From assembly GCA_903854475.1 (NCBI GenBank), contig CAINWP010000031.1, positions 1 through 38,199 on the forward strand: a stretch of 38,199 nt of DNA, read 5' to 3'. The position numbers and the translations under genes were made by a program. Under the pieces are notes generated by a model. It was given only the letters and a program-made list of their open reading frames with translations, was not told the DNA's origin and did not search any database. The DNA comes from an uncultured Verrucomicrobiota bacterium. GTDB lineage: Bacteria; Verrucomicrobiota; Verrucomicrobiia; Limisphaerales; UBA9464. This document shows positions 7,343 through 14,808 of the stretch, piece by piece (position 1 is the stretch's first letter; every line of letters begins with the position of its first letter).

Positions 7343-8515
7343 CTACCGAAAACAGATTCGGCTTACAGCATCATCGAATCCCTGGGCCCCGGCGATGATC
7401 TTGATCTCCACACGCATGAAGTAGATGGGCAGGTCTCGGCGGTCGAGCTTGGGAAAGCGGACCGCATCCTTCTGCGTAGTGACAAGCATGTCCGCGCGGC
7501 GCTTCTTGCCCCGGTTCACGGCATCCAGGACCTCCTGCTGGGTGAATCGGTGGTGGTCGGCATAGCGTCGGGCTAAGACGATCTCGGCTCCGAGTTCCGA
7601 GAGTTTCGATTCAAAGCTCTCAGGCTGGGCGATCCCGCTGAGACTGGCTACCCGGCGACCTTGCAACAGTTCGAGGCCTCGGCGTTCGCCGGTGAAGACA
7701 TCCTCGAAATAGAGCGGGTGATGCACGCACTCGATGATTCCGGCGCGCGGGTTGAGCAGGGCAATGCGGTCGCGCAGCGCAGCGGTCTTCCCGTCGCTCT
7801 TCGTCAGGAAGATGACGCTGGCCCGAGCAAGATGGGATGGCGGTTCCCTAAGGGTTCCGCGCGGCAGCAGGTGTTCATTGCCGAAGGGTTGCTGGCAGTC
7901 GATCAAGACCACGTCGGTACGGCGGCCGGCGAGCTTCCAGTATTGGAAGCCGTCGTCGAGCAGCAGGGTGTCGCAGCCGAAGTGCTCCACGGCATATCGA
8001 CCAGCTTTGACCCGATCTTTGTCGACCAGTACCACCACATCTTTCAGGTTGGACGCCAGCATGTAGGGTTCATCGCCGGCAGTCTCGGAATCGAGCAGCA
8101 GCGATTGGCCATCGGAGACGATGCGGGGTGGTGTGGTGTCTTCTCGGAGCAAGATCTTGTCGAGGAGGCGCTCCGACACGGGCTTGGGCTTGGATCGGTA
8201 TCCGCGTGAGAGGATGGCTACTTTGCGACCGGCATCCTGGAGAGCACGGGCAAACTTCTCGACGACCGGAGTCTTTCCGGTGCCGCCCACCGTGAGATTG
8301 CCCACGGCGATAACTTGAACACCCAGAGTTGAATCGCGAAGGATGCGAACGCTGTAGAGCAGTCGTCGCAGTTTTACGATGCCTCCAAAGATATGGGAAA
8401 GCCCCGAGAGTAACGCCCGGATAATGGAGGCCTTGCGCCCGGGTAGGTTCTCGAGGATCACCGCCAGAAAGTAAGTTTCGGCGGTCTCTGTAAATTTTTG
8501 CCAACGCTCTCGCAC
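7343..8515 (-). CDS. lpxK: Tetraacyldisaccharide 4'-kinase
   Basis: LpxK phosphorylates the 4' position of the lipid A disaccharide precursor at the inner face of the cytoplasmic membrane. The 390-residue sequence has the P-loop VGNLTVGGTGKTP (residues 71-83), the ILSRGYRSK motif just after it, GDEPYMLA, and DDGFQYWKL matching the family DDGFQH motif. The C-terminal part (LSGIAQPESF, HHRFTQQEV, TTQKDAVRFP) is also typical. An N-terminal stretch of about 60 residues, with amphipathic/hydrophobic patches (YFLAVILENL, ALLSGLSHIF), precedes the nucleotide-binding core and fits membrane association. The start is GTG at 8513-8515; no good ATG is in frame. Its presence shows lipid A-based outer membrane synthesis. 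No other lpx gene is adjacent. Confidence 0.95.
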   Translation of the reverse strand: MRERWQKFTETAETYFLAVILENLPGRKASIIRALLSGLSHIFGGIVKLRRLLYSVRILRDSTLGVQVIAVGNLTVGGTGKTPVVEKFARALQDAGRKVAILSRGYRSKPKPVSERLLDKILLREDTTPPRIVSDGQSLLLDSETAGDEPYMLASNLKDVVVLVDKDRVKAGRYAVEHFGCDTLLLDDGFQYWKLAGRRTDVVLIDCQQPFGNEHLLPRGTLREPPSHLARASVIFLTKSDGKTAALRDRIALLNPRAGIIECVHHPLYFEDVFTGERRGLELLQGRRVASLSGIAQPESFESKLSELGAEIVLARRYADHHRFTQQEVLDAVNRGKKRRADMLVTTQKDAVRFPKLDRRDLPIYFMRVEIKIIAGAQGFDDAVSRICFR

Positions 8516-8888
8516 TGGCTTTCGATCATGTCATCTGGACACGACTTCGGAAAGATTTCGTGCAAACCGGTGAAATCCGGTTGTCAAGAGCCGGCTCGGG
8601 GCATTATCTCAGAGAACGTTTCCCGGTAGGAGCTCTCATGAATCTATATAAGGTTTTAGCGATTCTGACACCGTCCTCTCGGTCAGTAGGCATCACTGGT
8701 CGATCCGGACGGTGCATAGGCCGTCTGCTGACGTTGATGCCCTCGATGAAGATTTTCGATCTAAGCTTTCGCAATTTGAGGTATCAATTTTTTCAATTTC
8801 TGACGCATCGGGCCGCTGTTTCCTCCTAGTTGTGGAGTCAACGGTTCCGGTGAGTCGGACCTGCAAACACAACAACAACAAACTCAGA
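8516..8888. promoter_or_regulatory. Divergent regulatory gap between lpxK and the K/A/P-repeat gene
   Basis: This holds the upstream regions of two divergent genes. Visible elements are an inverted repeat AACCGG-tgaaat-CCGGTT (8565-8582), a GAGCCGGCTC palindrome (about 8589-8598), and an AT-rich block (8750-8800) fitting a promoter. A ribosome-site-like TAGGAG precedes ATG 8638 and could start a 63-codon ORF ending at 8829 (see findings). The listed extension of the repeat protein up to GTG 8712 has mixed third-position composition unlike coding DNA here, so I treat it as leader. Confidence 0.4.
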
Positions 8889-9278
8889 GTGAAACCAACC
8901 GAATCCAACTGCGAAACCCGGCTTGCCCGGACTTGCGCTCTAGCCGCCGCAAAGGCACCTGTCAAGAAAGCAGCACCCGCTAAGGTGGCTGCTCCGGCTA
9001 AGAAGTCGGCACCTGCTAAGGTGGCTGCTCCGGCCAAGAAGGCGGCACCCGCTAAGGTGGCTGCTCCGGCTAAGAAGTCGGCACCTGCTAAGGTGGCTGC
9101 TCCGGCCAAGAAGGCGGCACCCGCTAAGGTGGCTGCTCCGGCCAAGAAGGCGGCACCTGCTAAGGTGGCTGCTCCGGCCAAGAAGGCAGCACCTGCTAAG
9201 GTGGCTGTTCCCGCCAAGAAGGCAGCGCCTGCGAAGGTGGCAGCTCCGGCCAAGAAGGCGGCGCCTGCCAAGAAGTAA
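8889..9278 (+). CDS. Lysine/alanine/proline-repeat protein, histone H1-like
   Basis: The protein is nearly all repeats: eight 12-residue units of type AAPAKVAAPAKK (A sometimes S at the first position), then AAPAKK and stop. This is the composition of eukaryotic H1 tails and of bacterial H1-like DNA-compaction proteins, so a nucleoid-binding role is inferred, not shown. There is no globular domain, only a short ~27-residue leader. The start is uncertain: GTG 8889 is in frame after a CAA-rich, AT-richer leader, and the longer option GTG 8712 is listed in the ORF track. No ATG is available near the repeats and no Shine-Dalgarno is seen. A strong terminator follows 12 nt after the stop, making this a single-gene unit just upstream of dnaA. 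The minus-strand ORF 8693..9511 is its shadow. Confidence 0.7.
   Translation: MKPTESNCETRLARTCALAAAKAPVKKAAPAKVAAPAKKSAPAKVAAPAKKAAPAKVAAPAKKSAPAKVAAPAKKAAPAKVAAPAKKAAPAKVAAPAKKAAPAKVAVPAKKAAPAKVAAPAKKAAPAKK
8970..9275 (+). repeat. 36-bp coding tandem repeats (8.5 units)
   Basis: Eight 36-bp units run from 8970 to 9257, followed by a half unit. Early units are nearly identical at the DNA level, differing mainly at cccgct/cctgct, gcggca/tcggca and ggctaag/ggccaag. The last units diverge more (gcgcctgcg). Alternating S- and A-type units suggest duplication of 72-bp doublets. This is an in-frame coding repeat, not a CRISPR. Confidence 0.9.
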
Positions 9279-9290
9279 TCGAGTCGCCCG

Positions 9291-9326
9291 ATCCGGCGGT
9301 TTTGCTTGTCAAACCCGCCGGATTTT
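9291..9326 (+). terminator. Intrinsic terminator of the K/A/P-repeat gene
   Basis: ATCCGGCGG (9291-9299) pairs perfectly with CCGCCGGAT (9314-9322). The stem continues inward as TTTG/CAAA after one mismatch, and TTTT follows directly. It lies 12 nt after the stop codon, isolating the repeat gene from dnaA. Confidence 0.85.
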
Positions 9327-9677
9327 GGGTGTTTTTGCCAGTTGTTAATAACTTGGGAACAACACCCAAAAACTTGTTCTCGCGGTACTCGATGCTTTGC
9401 CATAGAAGCCTCGCCCATCGTTGAAGAAATCACGGCGGGTCCGAGAAGAAACTGCACTGAATCATGTTCCACCAGATGTCTGCAAATGTGTTGAAACCCC
9501 AATGTTTTCAACGCTTTTATATCATTTCAGCGGGTGCTGGTGCAGTTTTGATGGTTAAGGGCTGTGTGCGGGGCTTCAGGAAACTGTCACTAAATCAGGA
9601 AGACTCGATCAACCTGTGAGTGGTGGTAGTGAATAAATCTTCAAATTGCCCGTTTTTAGGTCCCTTTAAAATATCCC
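9327..9677. other. dnaA upstream region, inverted-repeat rich, possible origin
   Basis: This is about 350 bp without a gene. It opens with overlapping inverted repeats: TTTTGGGTGTT (9323-9333) with AACACCCAAAA (9361-9371), nested GTTGTT (9341-9346) with AACAAC (9358-9363), and GAACAA with TTGTTC around 9357-9379. AT-rich tracts follow. I could not find a good match to the DnaA box TTATCCACA on either strand (the best seen, around 9487-9495, has three mismatches), so an origin is only a positional guess. A TAAAAT hexamer at 9667-9672 sits six bases before the dnaA ATG, with no Shine-Dalgarno, so the dnaA transcript could have a very short or no leader. Confidence 0.35.
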
Positions 9678-11084
9678 ATGTCCGATCAACCCCAAGCACT
9701 GTGGCTAGCCGCCCAGCAAACCCTCCGTGGAATGCTGAAGACGGAGTTGTATAACCTTTGGTTTGCCCCGGTCACAGCCCGCTGTCTGGACGGAGATACG
9801 CTGACCCTGGAAGTTGCTGATGAGTTTTGTGAGTTCTGGTTGAAGGATAATTATTTAGATGTTCTTCGATCGGTGGTCAGCCGCGCAGCCATTCGGCCGA
9901 TCCATGTGACTTTCGCTATTCGCCCCGCTGAGTCCGCCGTCGCTGCCGCGGTTGATTCAGCTTCCGATCGTCCCATGGCTGCTGAGGCTTTGATGGAGCG
10001 GGTCGCCCCGACCGAGTTTCGATCAACTGAACCTGCGGTGCGGGAGATCCCTCGGAAGTCGGAACCTCTGTTTAATCCAAACAACACCTTCGAAACCTTC
10101 GTGGTGGGTTCGAACAATCACCATGCGCATGCAGCGTGTATGGGCGTGGCTCAAAAGCCGGGTCACACCTACAATCCGTTGTTTCTCTTCGGCGGCGTAG
10201 GGCTAGGCAAGACGCACTTGCTTCAGGCGATTGGCCATCACGTCCTGGCCAACAAGAAGAATGCCCGGATTGGATACTTGTCGTGTGAGCGCTTCACCAA
10301 CGAGTTCATTGAGGCCCTGCAGAACAGCCAGTTGCCGAAGTTCCGCAAGAAGCACCGGGAGTTGGATGTTCTTTTGATCGACGATATCCAGTTCCTCCAG
10401 GGCAAAGAGCGTATTCAGGAGGAGTTTTTCCATACCTTCAACGCCCTCCACGATTGCCATAAGCAAATCGTCCTGACTTGCGATCGGCCTGCCAGTGAGA
10501 TCCAGGGGCTAGAACAACGTCTAATTTCTCGCTTCGAGTGGGGAATGACGGCCGACCTGAAGGCTCCGGATGTCGAGACTCGGCTGGCAATTCTTAACAA
10601 GAAGGCTGCTGCTCTCAGTGTCCGGTTGCCCGATCAGATCATCACGTTCCTAGCCAATCGTATCCGGACCAATGTCCGACGCTTGGAGGGGGCTCTCGTC
10701 CGAGTGGCCGCTTATGCCCAGCTTTCGGGCAAAGCCCTCGACCTCGAAACGGTCGAGACGTTGTTGCGTGAAATTCTTCAGGAAGAGGGCAAGGTCGCTA
10801 TTTCCGTGAGCGAGATCCAGAAGCGGGTGGCCGACTACTTCGACATCCGCCTGGCCGACATGACCAGCAAACGGCGGCCGGAGAACATCGCCTTCCCACG
10901 GCAAATCGCCATGTACCTGACCCGCCAGCTCACCGAGCATTCGCTCAGTGCGATTGGTGAATCTTTCGGAGGACGCGACCACGGCACCGTGTTGCATGCG
11001 TGCCGGCAGGTGCGAGACCGCATGGAGGTCGAAGCCAAGGTTCGTCAGGACGTAGGCTACCTCGAGAAACAGCTGACCCGCTGA
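9678..11084 (+). CDS. dnaA: Chromosomal replication initiator DnaA
   Basis: DnaA binds origin boxes and melts oriC in its ATP form. All four domains are seen in 468 residues. Domain I (1-80) includes LWFAPVTARCLDGDTLTLEVADEF. A variable linker spans about 81-130. The AAA+ domain runs about 131-340, with Walker A GGVGLGKTH (172-180), Walker B VLLIDDIQFLQGKE (231-244), sensor ILVTCDRP-like IVLTCDRP and the arginine-finger region LEQRLISRFEWG. The DNA-binding domain IV runs about 370-468, with PRQIAMYLTRQLTEHSLSAIGESF and signature GGRDHGTVLHA. The length is normal. dnaN and recF do not follow, so the classical dnaA-dnaN order is absent; instead an H1-like gene lies upstream and an exported-protein operon downstream. 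The ATG at 9678 lacks a Shine-Dalgarno sequence. Confidence 0.98.
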   Translation: MSDQPQALWLAAQQTLRGMLKTELYNLWFAPVTARCLDGDTLTLEVADEFCEFWLKDNYLDVLRSVVSRAAIRPIHVTFAIRPAESAVAAAVDSASDRPMAAEALMERVAPTEFRSTEPAVREIPRKSEPLFNPNNTFETFVVGSNNHHAHAACMGVAQKPGHTYNPLFLFGGVGLGKTHLLQAIGHHVLANKKNARIGYLSCERFTNEFIEALQNSQLPKFRKKHRELDVLLIDDIQFLQGKERIQEEFFHTFNALHDCHKQIVLTCDRPASEIQGLEQRLISRFEWGMTADLKAPDVETRLAILNKKAAALSVRLPDQIITFLANRIRTNVRRLEGALVRVAAYAQLSGKALDLETVETLLREILQEEGKVAISVSEIQKRVADYFDIRLADMTSKRRPENIAFPRQIAMYLTRQLTEHSLSAIGESFGGRDHGTVLHACRQVRDRMEVEAKVRQDVGYLEKQLTR

Positions 11085-11169
11085 GTCGGTTCTTTGGGTC
11101 AAGGTTCCGAGGCTAGGGGTGCTGTTGCACCCGGTGGGGCGGATTTGGAGTTCTCGGCTGGAATCCCCG

Positions 11170-14100
11170 ATGAGAACGAACCAACATGGGCGCGTGCCTC
11201 CCCGCGGTTTCAATTGGTTGCTGCTGCTGATGGTCTTTTGGACCCCACGAGTAGTCTTGGCTGAGGTTTCCGTCGGCTTTGAGCTTATGCAGCCAGAGCC
11301 CATTGGTTTGGTCTTCACCAATTCGGTTCCTCCAAATCGGTACCTCACCAATCAAATTCCCCTCAACGGTTCTGGAGTCGCCCTCGGAGACGTGGATGGC
11401 GATGGGCGAGTGGATGTGTTTCTGGCCGCCTATTCCGGTGGGAGCGCCTTGTTTCGCAATCAGGGACAATGGAAATTCAATCCAATTACTGAGACCGCAT
11501 TCGCAACCGGCACGCTTTCCTCCCTCGATGGAACTGGGGTGGTTCTGGCAGATGTCGATGGAGATGGGGATCTAGATTTGTTGTTGAACACCCTGGGTCA
11601 AGGCACACGGATTTATCACAACGACGGCAAAGGGCGTTTCACTGCAGGTGCTGTGCTCAATCTCAAACGGGCTGGATCCAGTCTCTCGCTGGCGGATGCC
11701 GATGGGGATGGGGATTTAGATTTGTATGTGACGAACTATCGAACGGTCACGGTACGCGACGATCCTCAGGCCAAATATTCTATACGCGAAGAGAACGGGC
11801 GGCAGCGGATCGTGGCCTACAATGGCCGTTCCACCGATGAACCCGATTTGGTTGGCAGGTTCACCATGACTCCGGCTGGTCCGAGGGAAAACGGGGAGGC
11901 CGATGTCTTGTACCTCAATAATGGCCGAGGCGGCTTTACCGAGGTGTCTTGGACAGAGGGGACTTTCCTGAACGCCGCCGGTCGTTCGCTCGACTCGGCT
12001 CCTCAGGATTGGGGGTTGAGTGTCCTGTTCCGTGACCTCACTGGGGACGGTCGACCGGACTTGTACGTCTGCAACGATTTCCACTCGGAAGACCGTTTTT
12101 GGATTAATGAAACGTGTCCTGGAGGTCCGCTGCGTTTCCGTGCGGCTTCATCTTTGGCTCTGCGGCATACCAGTGCCTTTTCCATGGGGGTGGACGCCGC
12201 CGACATCGACCGGGATGGCGTGGATGACTTTGTGGTGCTGGACATGCTCAGTCGGGAACACCCGCGACGGAATGTTCAAATGGATGGTGTCCCACCTGGA
12301 TTTTACCAACCAGGGGTCTGGGACGATCGTCCGCAATTCTCCCACAACACAGTGTTCCTGGGGCGTGGCGATGGAACCTTCGCAGAGATCGGTCGACTGG
12401 CCAGTCTCAGCGCCAGCGAGTGGTCCTGGACGCCTGTTTTTCTGGATGTCGATCTGGATGGGTACGAAGACCTGTTGATTTCCAATGGCCACGAGATGGA
12501 CATGTTGGATGTGGACGTGGCGGCCCGAGCCGAGGCTAAGAAATTGGGGCGGCGATTGGGACATCGGGAGATGTTGGAGATGCGGCGGATGTTCTCGCGG
12601 CTCGATACCGCCAACGTCGCCTTCCGTAATCGAGGGGATTTGACCTTCGAAGAGGTGACCCACGCCTGGGGCTTTGATGCTCCGGGAGTCGAGCAGGGCA
12701 TGGCCGTGGCTGATCTAGACGGGGATGGTGACCTGGATCTGGTGCTCAATGCCTTGAACGGACCCGCTCAACTCTACCGTAATAAGGCCACAGCACCCCG
12801 GATCGCTGTGCGGTTGCGCGGAGGCGCCGGCAATTCCCGAGGCATCGGAGCTAAGGTTCGCGTGATGGCCCGGGGTCTTCCCGTTCAATCGCAGGAAATG
12901 ATGTCTGGCGGTCGCTACCTTTCGAGCGATGAGGCCATCCGGTGTTTTGCGCTGGGAAATTCCGCTTCGGCGGACATTGAGGTCACCTGGCGCTCAGGAC
13001 GGGTGACGCGACGGTCGGGCGTAGGTCCTGGGGTCTTGGAGATCGTGGAGAAGGAAACGGTGCCTGCGGTTGTGTCGCCGCCGACTCAGGCCTTGTTTGA
13101 ATCCATCTCCGATCGGTTGCCCCATGTTCACACGGACACGCCCTTTGATGAATTCGCTCGGCAACCCCTCAAGCCCTTCGACCTCAGCCAGACCGGCCCC
13201 GGGATCACCTGGGCCGACCTCAACGGGGATGGTTGGGACGATCTTCTGATTTCTACGGGGCAGGGTGGAACCCTCGGGGTCTTCACCAATGACGCTCACG
13301 GTGGATTCTCGGCCTTTGCTAGTCCGGCACTGCTCAAGCCCGCTTCCCGAGATTTGACCACCGTGATGGTGCTGCGTGGGGTGATTCTTGCGGGCATTAG
13401 CAACGCTGAGGACGGAATCACCAATGGCGGAGCGATCCGGATCGTGGACCCGACGTCCGGGGTGAGCGGTGAAATCCTCAGCGGCCGCGCTTGCCCGGTG
13501 GGTTCCATGGCGGCGGCCGATGTGGATGGGGATGGCGAGTTGGAGATCTTCGTCGGGGTTCGGGAAGTCCCGGGCCGTTATCCTGAAGCGGCGACGTCGT
13601 TTTTGGTGAAGAATCGAAATGGGCGTTTAGGGGTCCAGACGGCTTTCGAAAAACTAGGTTTGGTCAATGGCGTGGTTTTCACGGACTTGGATGACGATGC
13701 ACGGCCCGATTTAGCGGTGAGCACGGCCTGGGGACCGGTTCGATTGTTCCGCAATCGAGGGGGAGCTCTGGAGGCGTGGGATCCGCCACTGCGCGGCACC
13801 GGATTGCCGGCCGGTGTTGAGCGCCTCTCCCAGTGGACGGGCCTGTGGTTGGGCATCACGGCGGGTGATTTCGATGGCGACGGACGCATGGACCTGGCCG
13901 CGGGGAACTGGGGGCGGAACCACTTCCTGGGTGCCGATGCCCGACGGCGGCCCTTGCGAATTCGCTCCGGGGACCTCCAAGGCGATGGGATTTGGGATAT
14001 TCTGGAAAGCTATGTGGGACCCGGGGGGCGGGACTGGCCCGTGCGCAAACGGCCCGCCTTGGCCGCCTTGATTCCGGATGCGGCGACGCGCTTTCCGGAT

Positions 14101-14808
14101 GCGGGCACCTATGGCAAGGCTTCGATGGAGGAGTTGCTCGGTCCTATCTCGGGAACCCTGCCCAGTGTGTCGGCACTCAACCTCGATTCCGGGGTGTTTC
14201 TGAATCGTGGGGATTATTTAGAATGGCGACCGCTGCCGCCTCGGGCCCAGGTGGCTCCTGCCTATGGTCTGGCTGTGGCGGATTTGGACGGGGACGGTAC
14301 TGAAGACCTGTTTCTCTCCCAGAACCACTTCGCGATCCACGCCGATGACGCGCGCTACGATGCCGGGCGGGGGTTATTGCTCAGGGGGACAGGGCGCGGA
14401 GAGTTTCAACCGGACGAGCGTTCTGGCGTCGTGGCTTGGGGAGACCAACGCGGGTTGGCTTTGGCTGACTTGGATGCCGATGGGCGCATCGATCTCGCCC
14501 TGGGCCAAAATAGTGGACCGACGCTGCTCTTCCGAAACCGGGCCGCGCGCTCAGGACTCCGGGTTCGCTTGAAGGGGCCTTCCGGGAATCCAAATGGAAT
14601 TGGAGCCTCCCTCAGGTGGTGGACCGCCGGGAAGGCGGGTCCGCGCCGTGAAATCCGCATGGGCGGAGGCTACTGCAGTGTGGATAGTCCGGTGACGGTT
14701 CTCGCGTCGGATCGTGCGGCCGGTGAGGTCGAGGTGCGTTGGCCGGGTGGCGCTGTGCAACGCGTGCCGGTCGCGGCCGGTGTTTCAGAAATTTCCCTGA
14801 GCCCATGA
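11170..14808 (+). CDS. Giant exported CRTAC1/UnbV FG-GAP repeat protein, copy 1
   Basis: I start this at ATG 11170 (1212 residues), not GTG 11119, because a signal peptide begins there (FNWLLLLMVFWTPRVVLA). The mature part is two similar halves. Each has a run of FG-GAP/VCBS blades with calcium-loop motifs of type DVDGDGRVD (about 14 in all, e.g. DVDGDGDLD, DIDRDGVDD, DLNGDGWDD) and ends in an ASPIC/UnbV domain: about residues 543-613 (RLRGGAGNSRGIGAKVRV, MMSGGRYLSSDE) and about 1128-1205 (RLKGPSGNPNGIGASLRW, GGGYCSVDSP). Such beta-propeller proteins bind Ca2+ and act outside the cell or in the periplasm; function in bacteria is largely unknown. The gene begins 85 nt after dnaA, and its stop overlaps the start of its paralogue (ATGA). 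Confidence 0.88.
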   Translation: MRTNQHGRVPPRGFNWLLLLMVFWTPRVVLAEVSVGFELMQPEPIGLVFTNSVPPNRYLTNQIPLNGSGVALGDVDGDGRVDVFLAAYSGGSALFRNQGQWKFNPITETAFATGTLSSLDGTGVVLADVDGDGDLDLLLNTLGQGTRIYHNDGKGRFTAGAVLNLKRAGSSLSLADADGDGDLDLYVTNYRTVTVRDDPQAKYSIREENGRQRIVAYNGRSTDEPDLVGRFTMTPAGPRENGEADVLYLNNGRGGFTEVSWTEGTFLNAAGRSLDSAPQDWGLSVLFRDLTGDGRPDLYVCNDFHSEDRFWINETCPGGPLRFRAASSLALRHTSAFSMGVDAADIDRDGVDDFVVLDMLSREHPRRNVQMDGVPPGFYQPGVWDDRPQFSHNTVFLGRGDGTFAEIGRLASLSASEWSWTPVFLDVDLDGYEDLLISNGHEMDMLDVDVAARAEAKKLGRRLGHREMLEMRRMFSRLDTANVAFRNRGDLTFEEVTHAWGFDAPGVEQGMAVADLDGDGDLDLVLNALNGPAQLYRNKATAPRIAVRLRGGAGNSRGIGAKVRVMARGLPVQSQEMMSGGRYLSSDEAIRCFALGNSASADIEVTWRSGRVTRRSGVGPGVLEIVEKETVPAVVSPPTQALFESISDRLPHVHTDTPFDEFARQPLKPFDLSQTGPGITWADLNGDGWDDLLISTGQGGTLGVFTNDAHGGFSAFASPALLKPASRDLTTVMVLRGVILAGISNAEDGITNGGAIRIVDPTSGVSGEILSGRACPVGSMAAADVDGDGELEIFVGVREVPGRYPEAATSFLVKNRNGRLGVQTAFEKLGLVNGVVFTDLDDDARPDLAVSTAWGPVRLFRNRGGALEAWDPPLRGTGLPAGVERLSQWTGLWLGITAGDFDGDGRMDLAAGNWGRNHFLGADARRRPLRIRSGDLQGDGIWDILESYVGPGGRDWPVRKRPALAALIPDAATRFPDAGTYGKASMEELLGPISGTLPSVSALNLDSGVFLNRGDYLEWRPLPPRAQVAPAYGLAVADLDGDGTEDLFLSQNHFAIHADDARYDAGRGLLLRGTGRGEFQPDERSGVVAWGDQRGLALADLDADGRIDLALGQNSGPTLLFRNRAARSGLRVRLKGPSGNPNGIGASLRWWTAGKAGPRREIRMGGGYCSVDSPVTVLASDRAAGEVEVRWPGGAVQRVPVAAGVSEISLSP

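Noticed and set aside
7661-8209. Plus-strand ORF 7661..8209 opposite lpxK
   Set aside because: Shadow of lpxK, which has all family motifs on the minus strand.
8970-9275. Regular 36-bp repeats resembling a CRISPR array
   Set aside because: Units are contiguous with no unique spacers and are in frame as AAPAKVAAPAKK.
9487-9495. Possible DnaA box on the minus strand (TTCAACACA)
   Set aside because: Three mismatches to TTATCCACA; not better than chance in a 350-bp AT-rich stretch.
8693-9511. Minus-strand ORF rich in AGAAFLAGAATL repeats
   Set aside because: Antisense shadow of the K/A/P coding repeats; the plus frame has the terminator and a sensible composition.
11117-11132. Hairpin GGGTGC-tgtt-GCACCC after dnaA
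   Set aside because: Stem of 6 bp with no T-run; too weak to call a terminator, so dnaA read-through into the operon remains possible.
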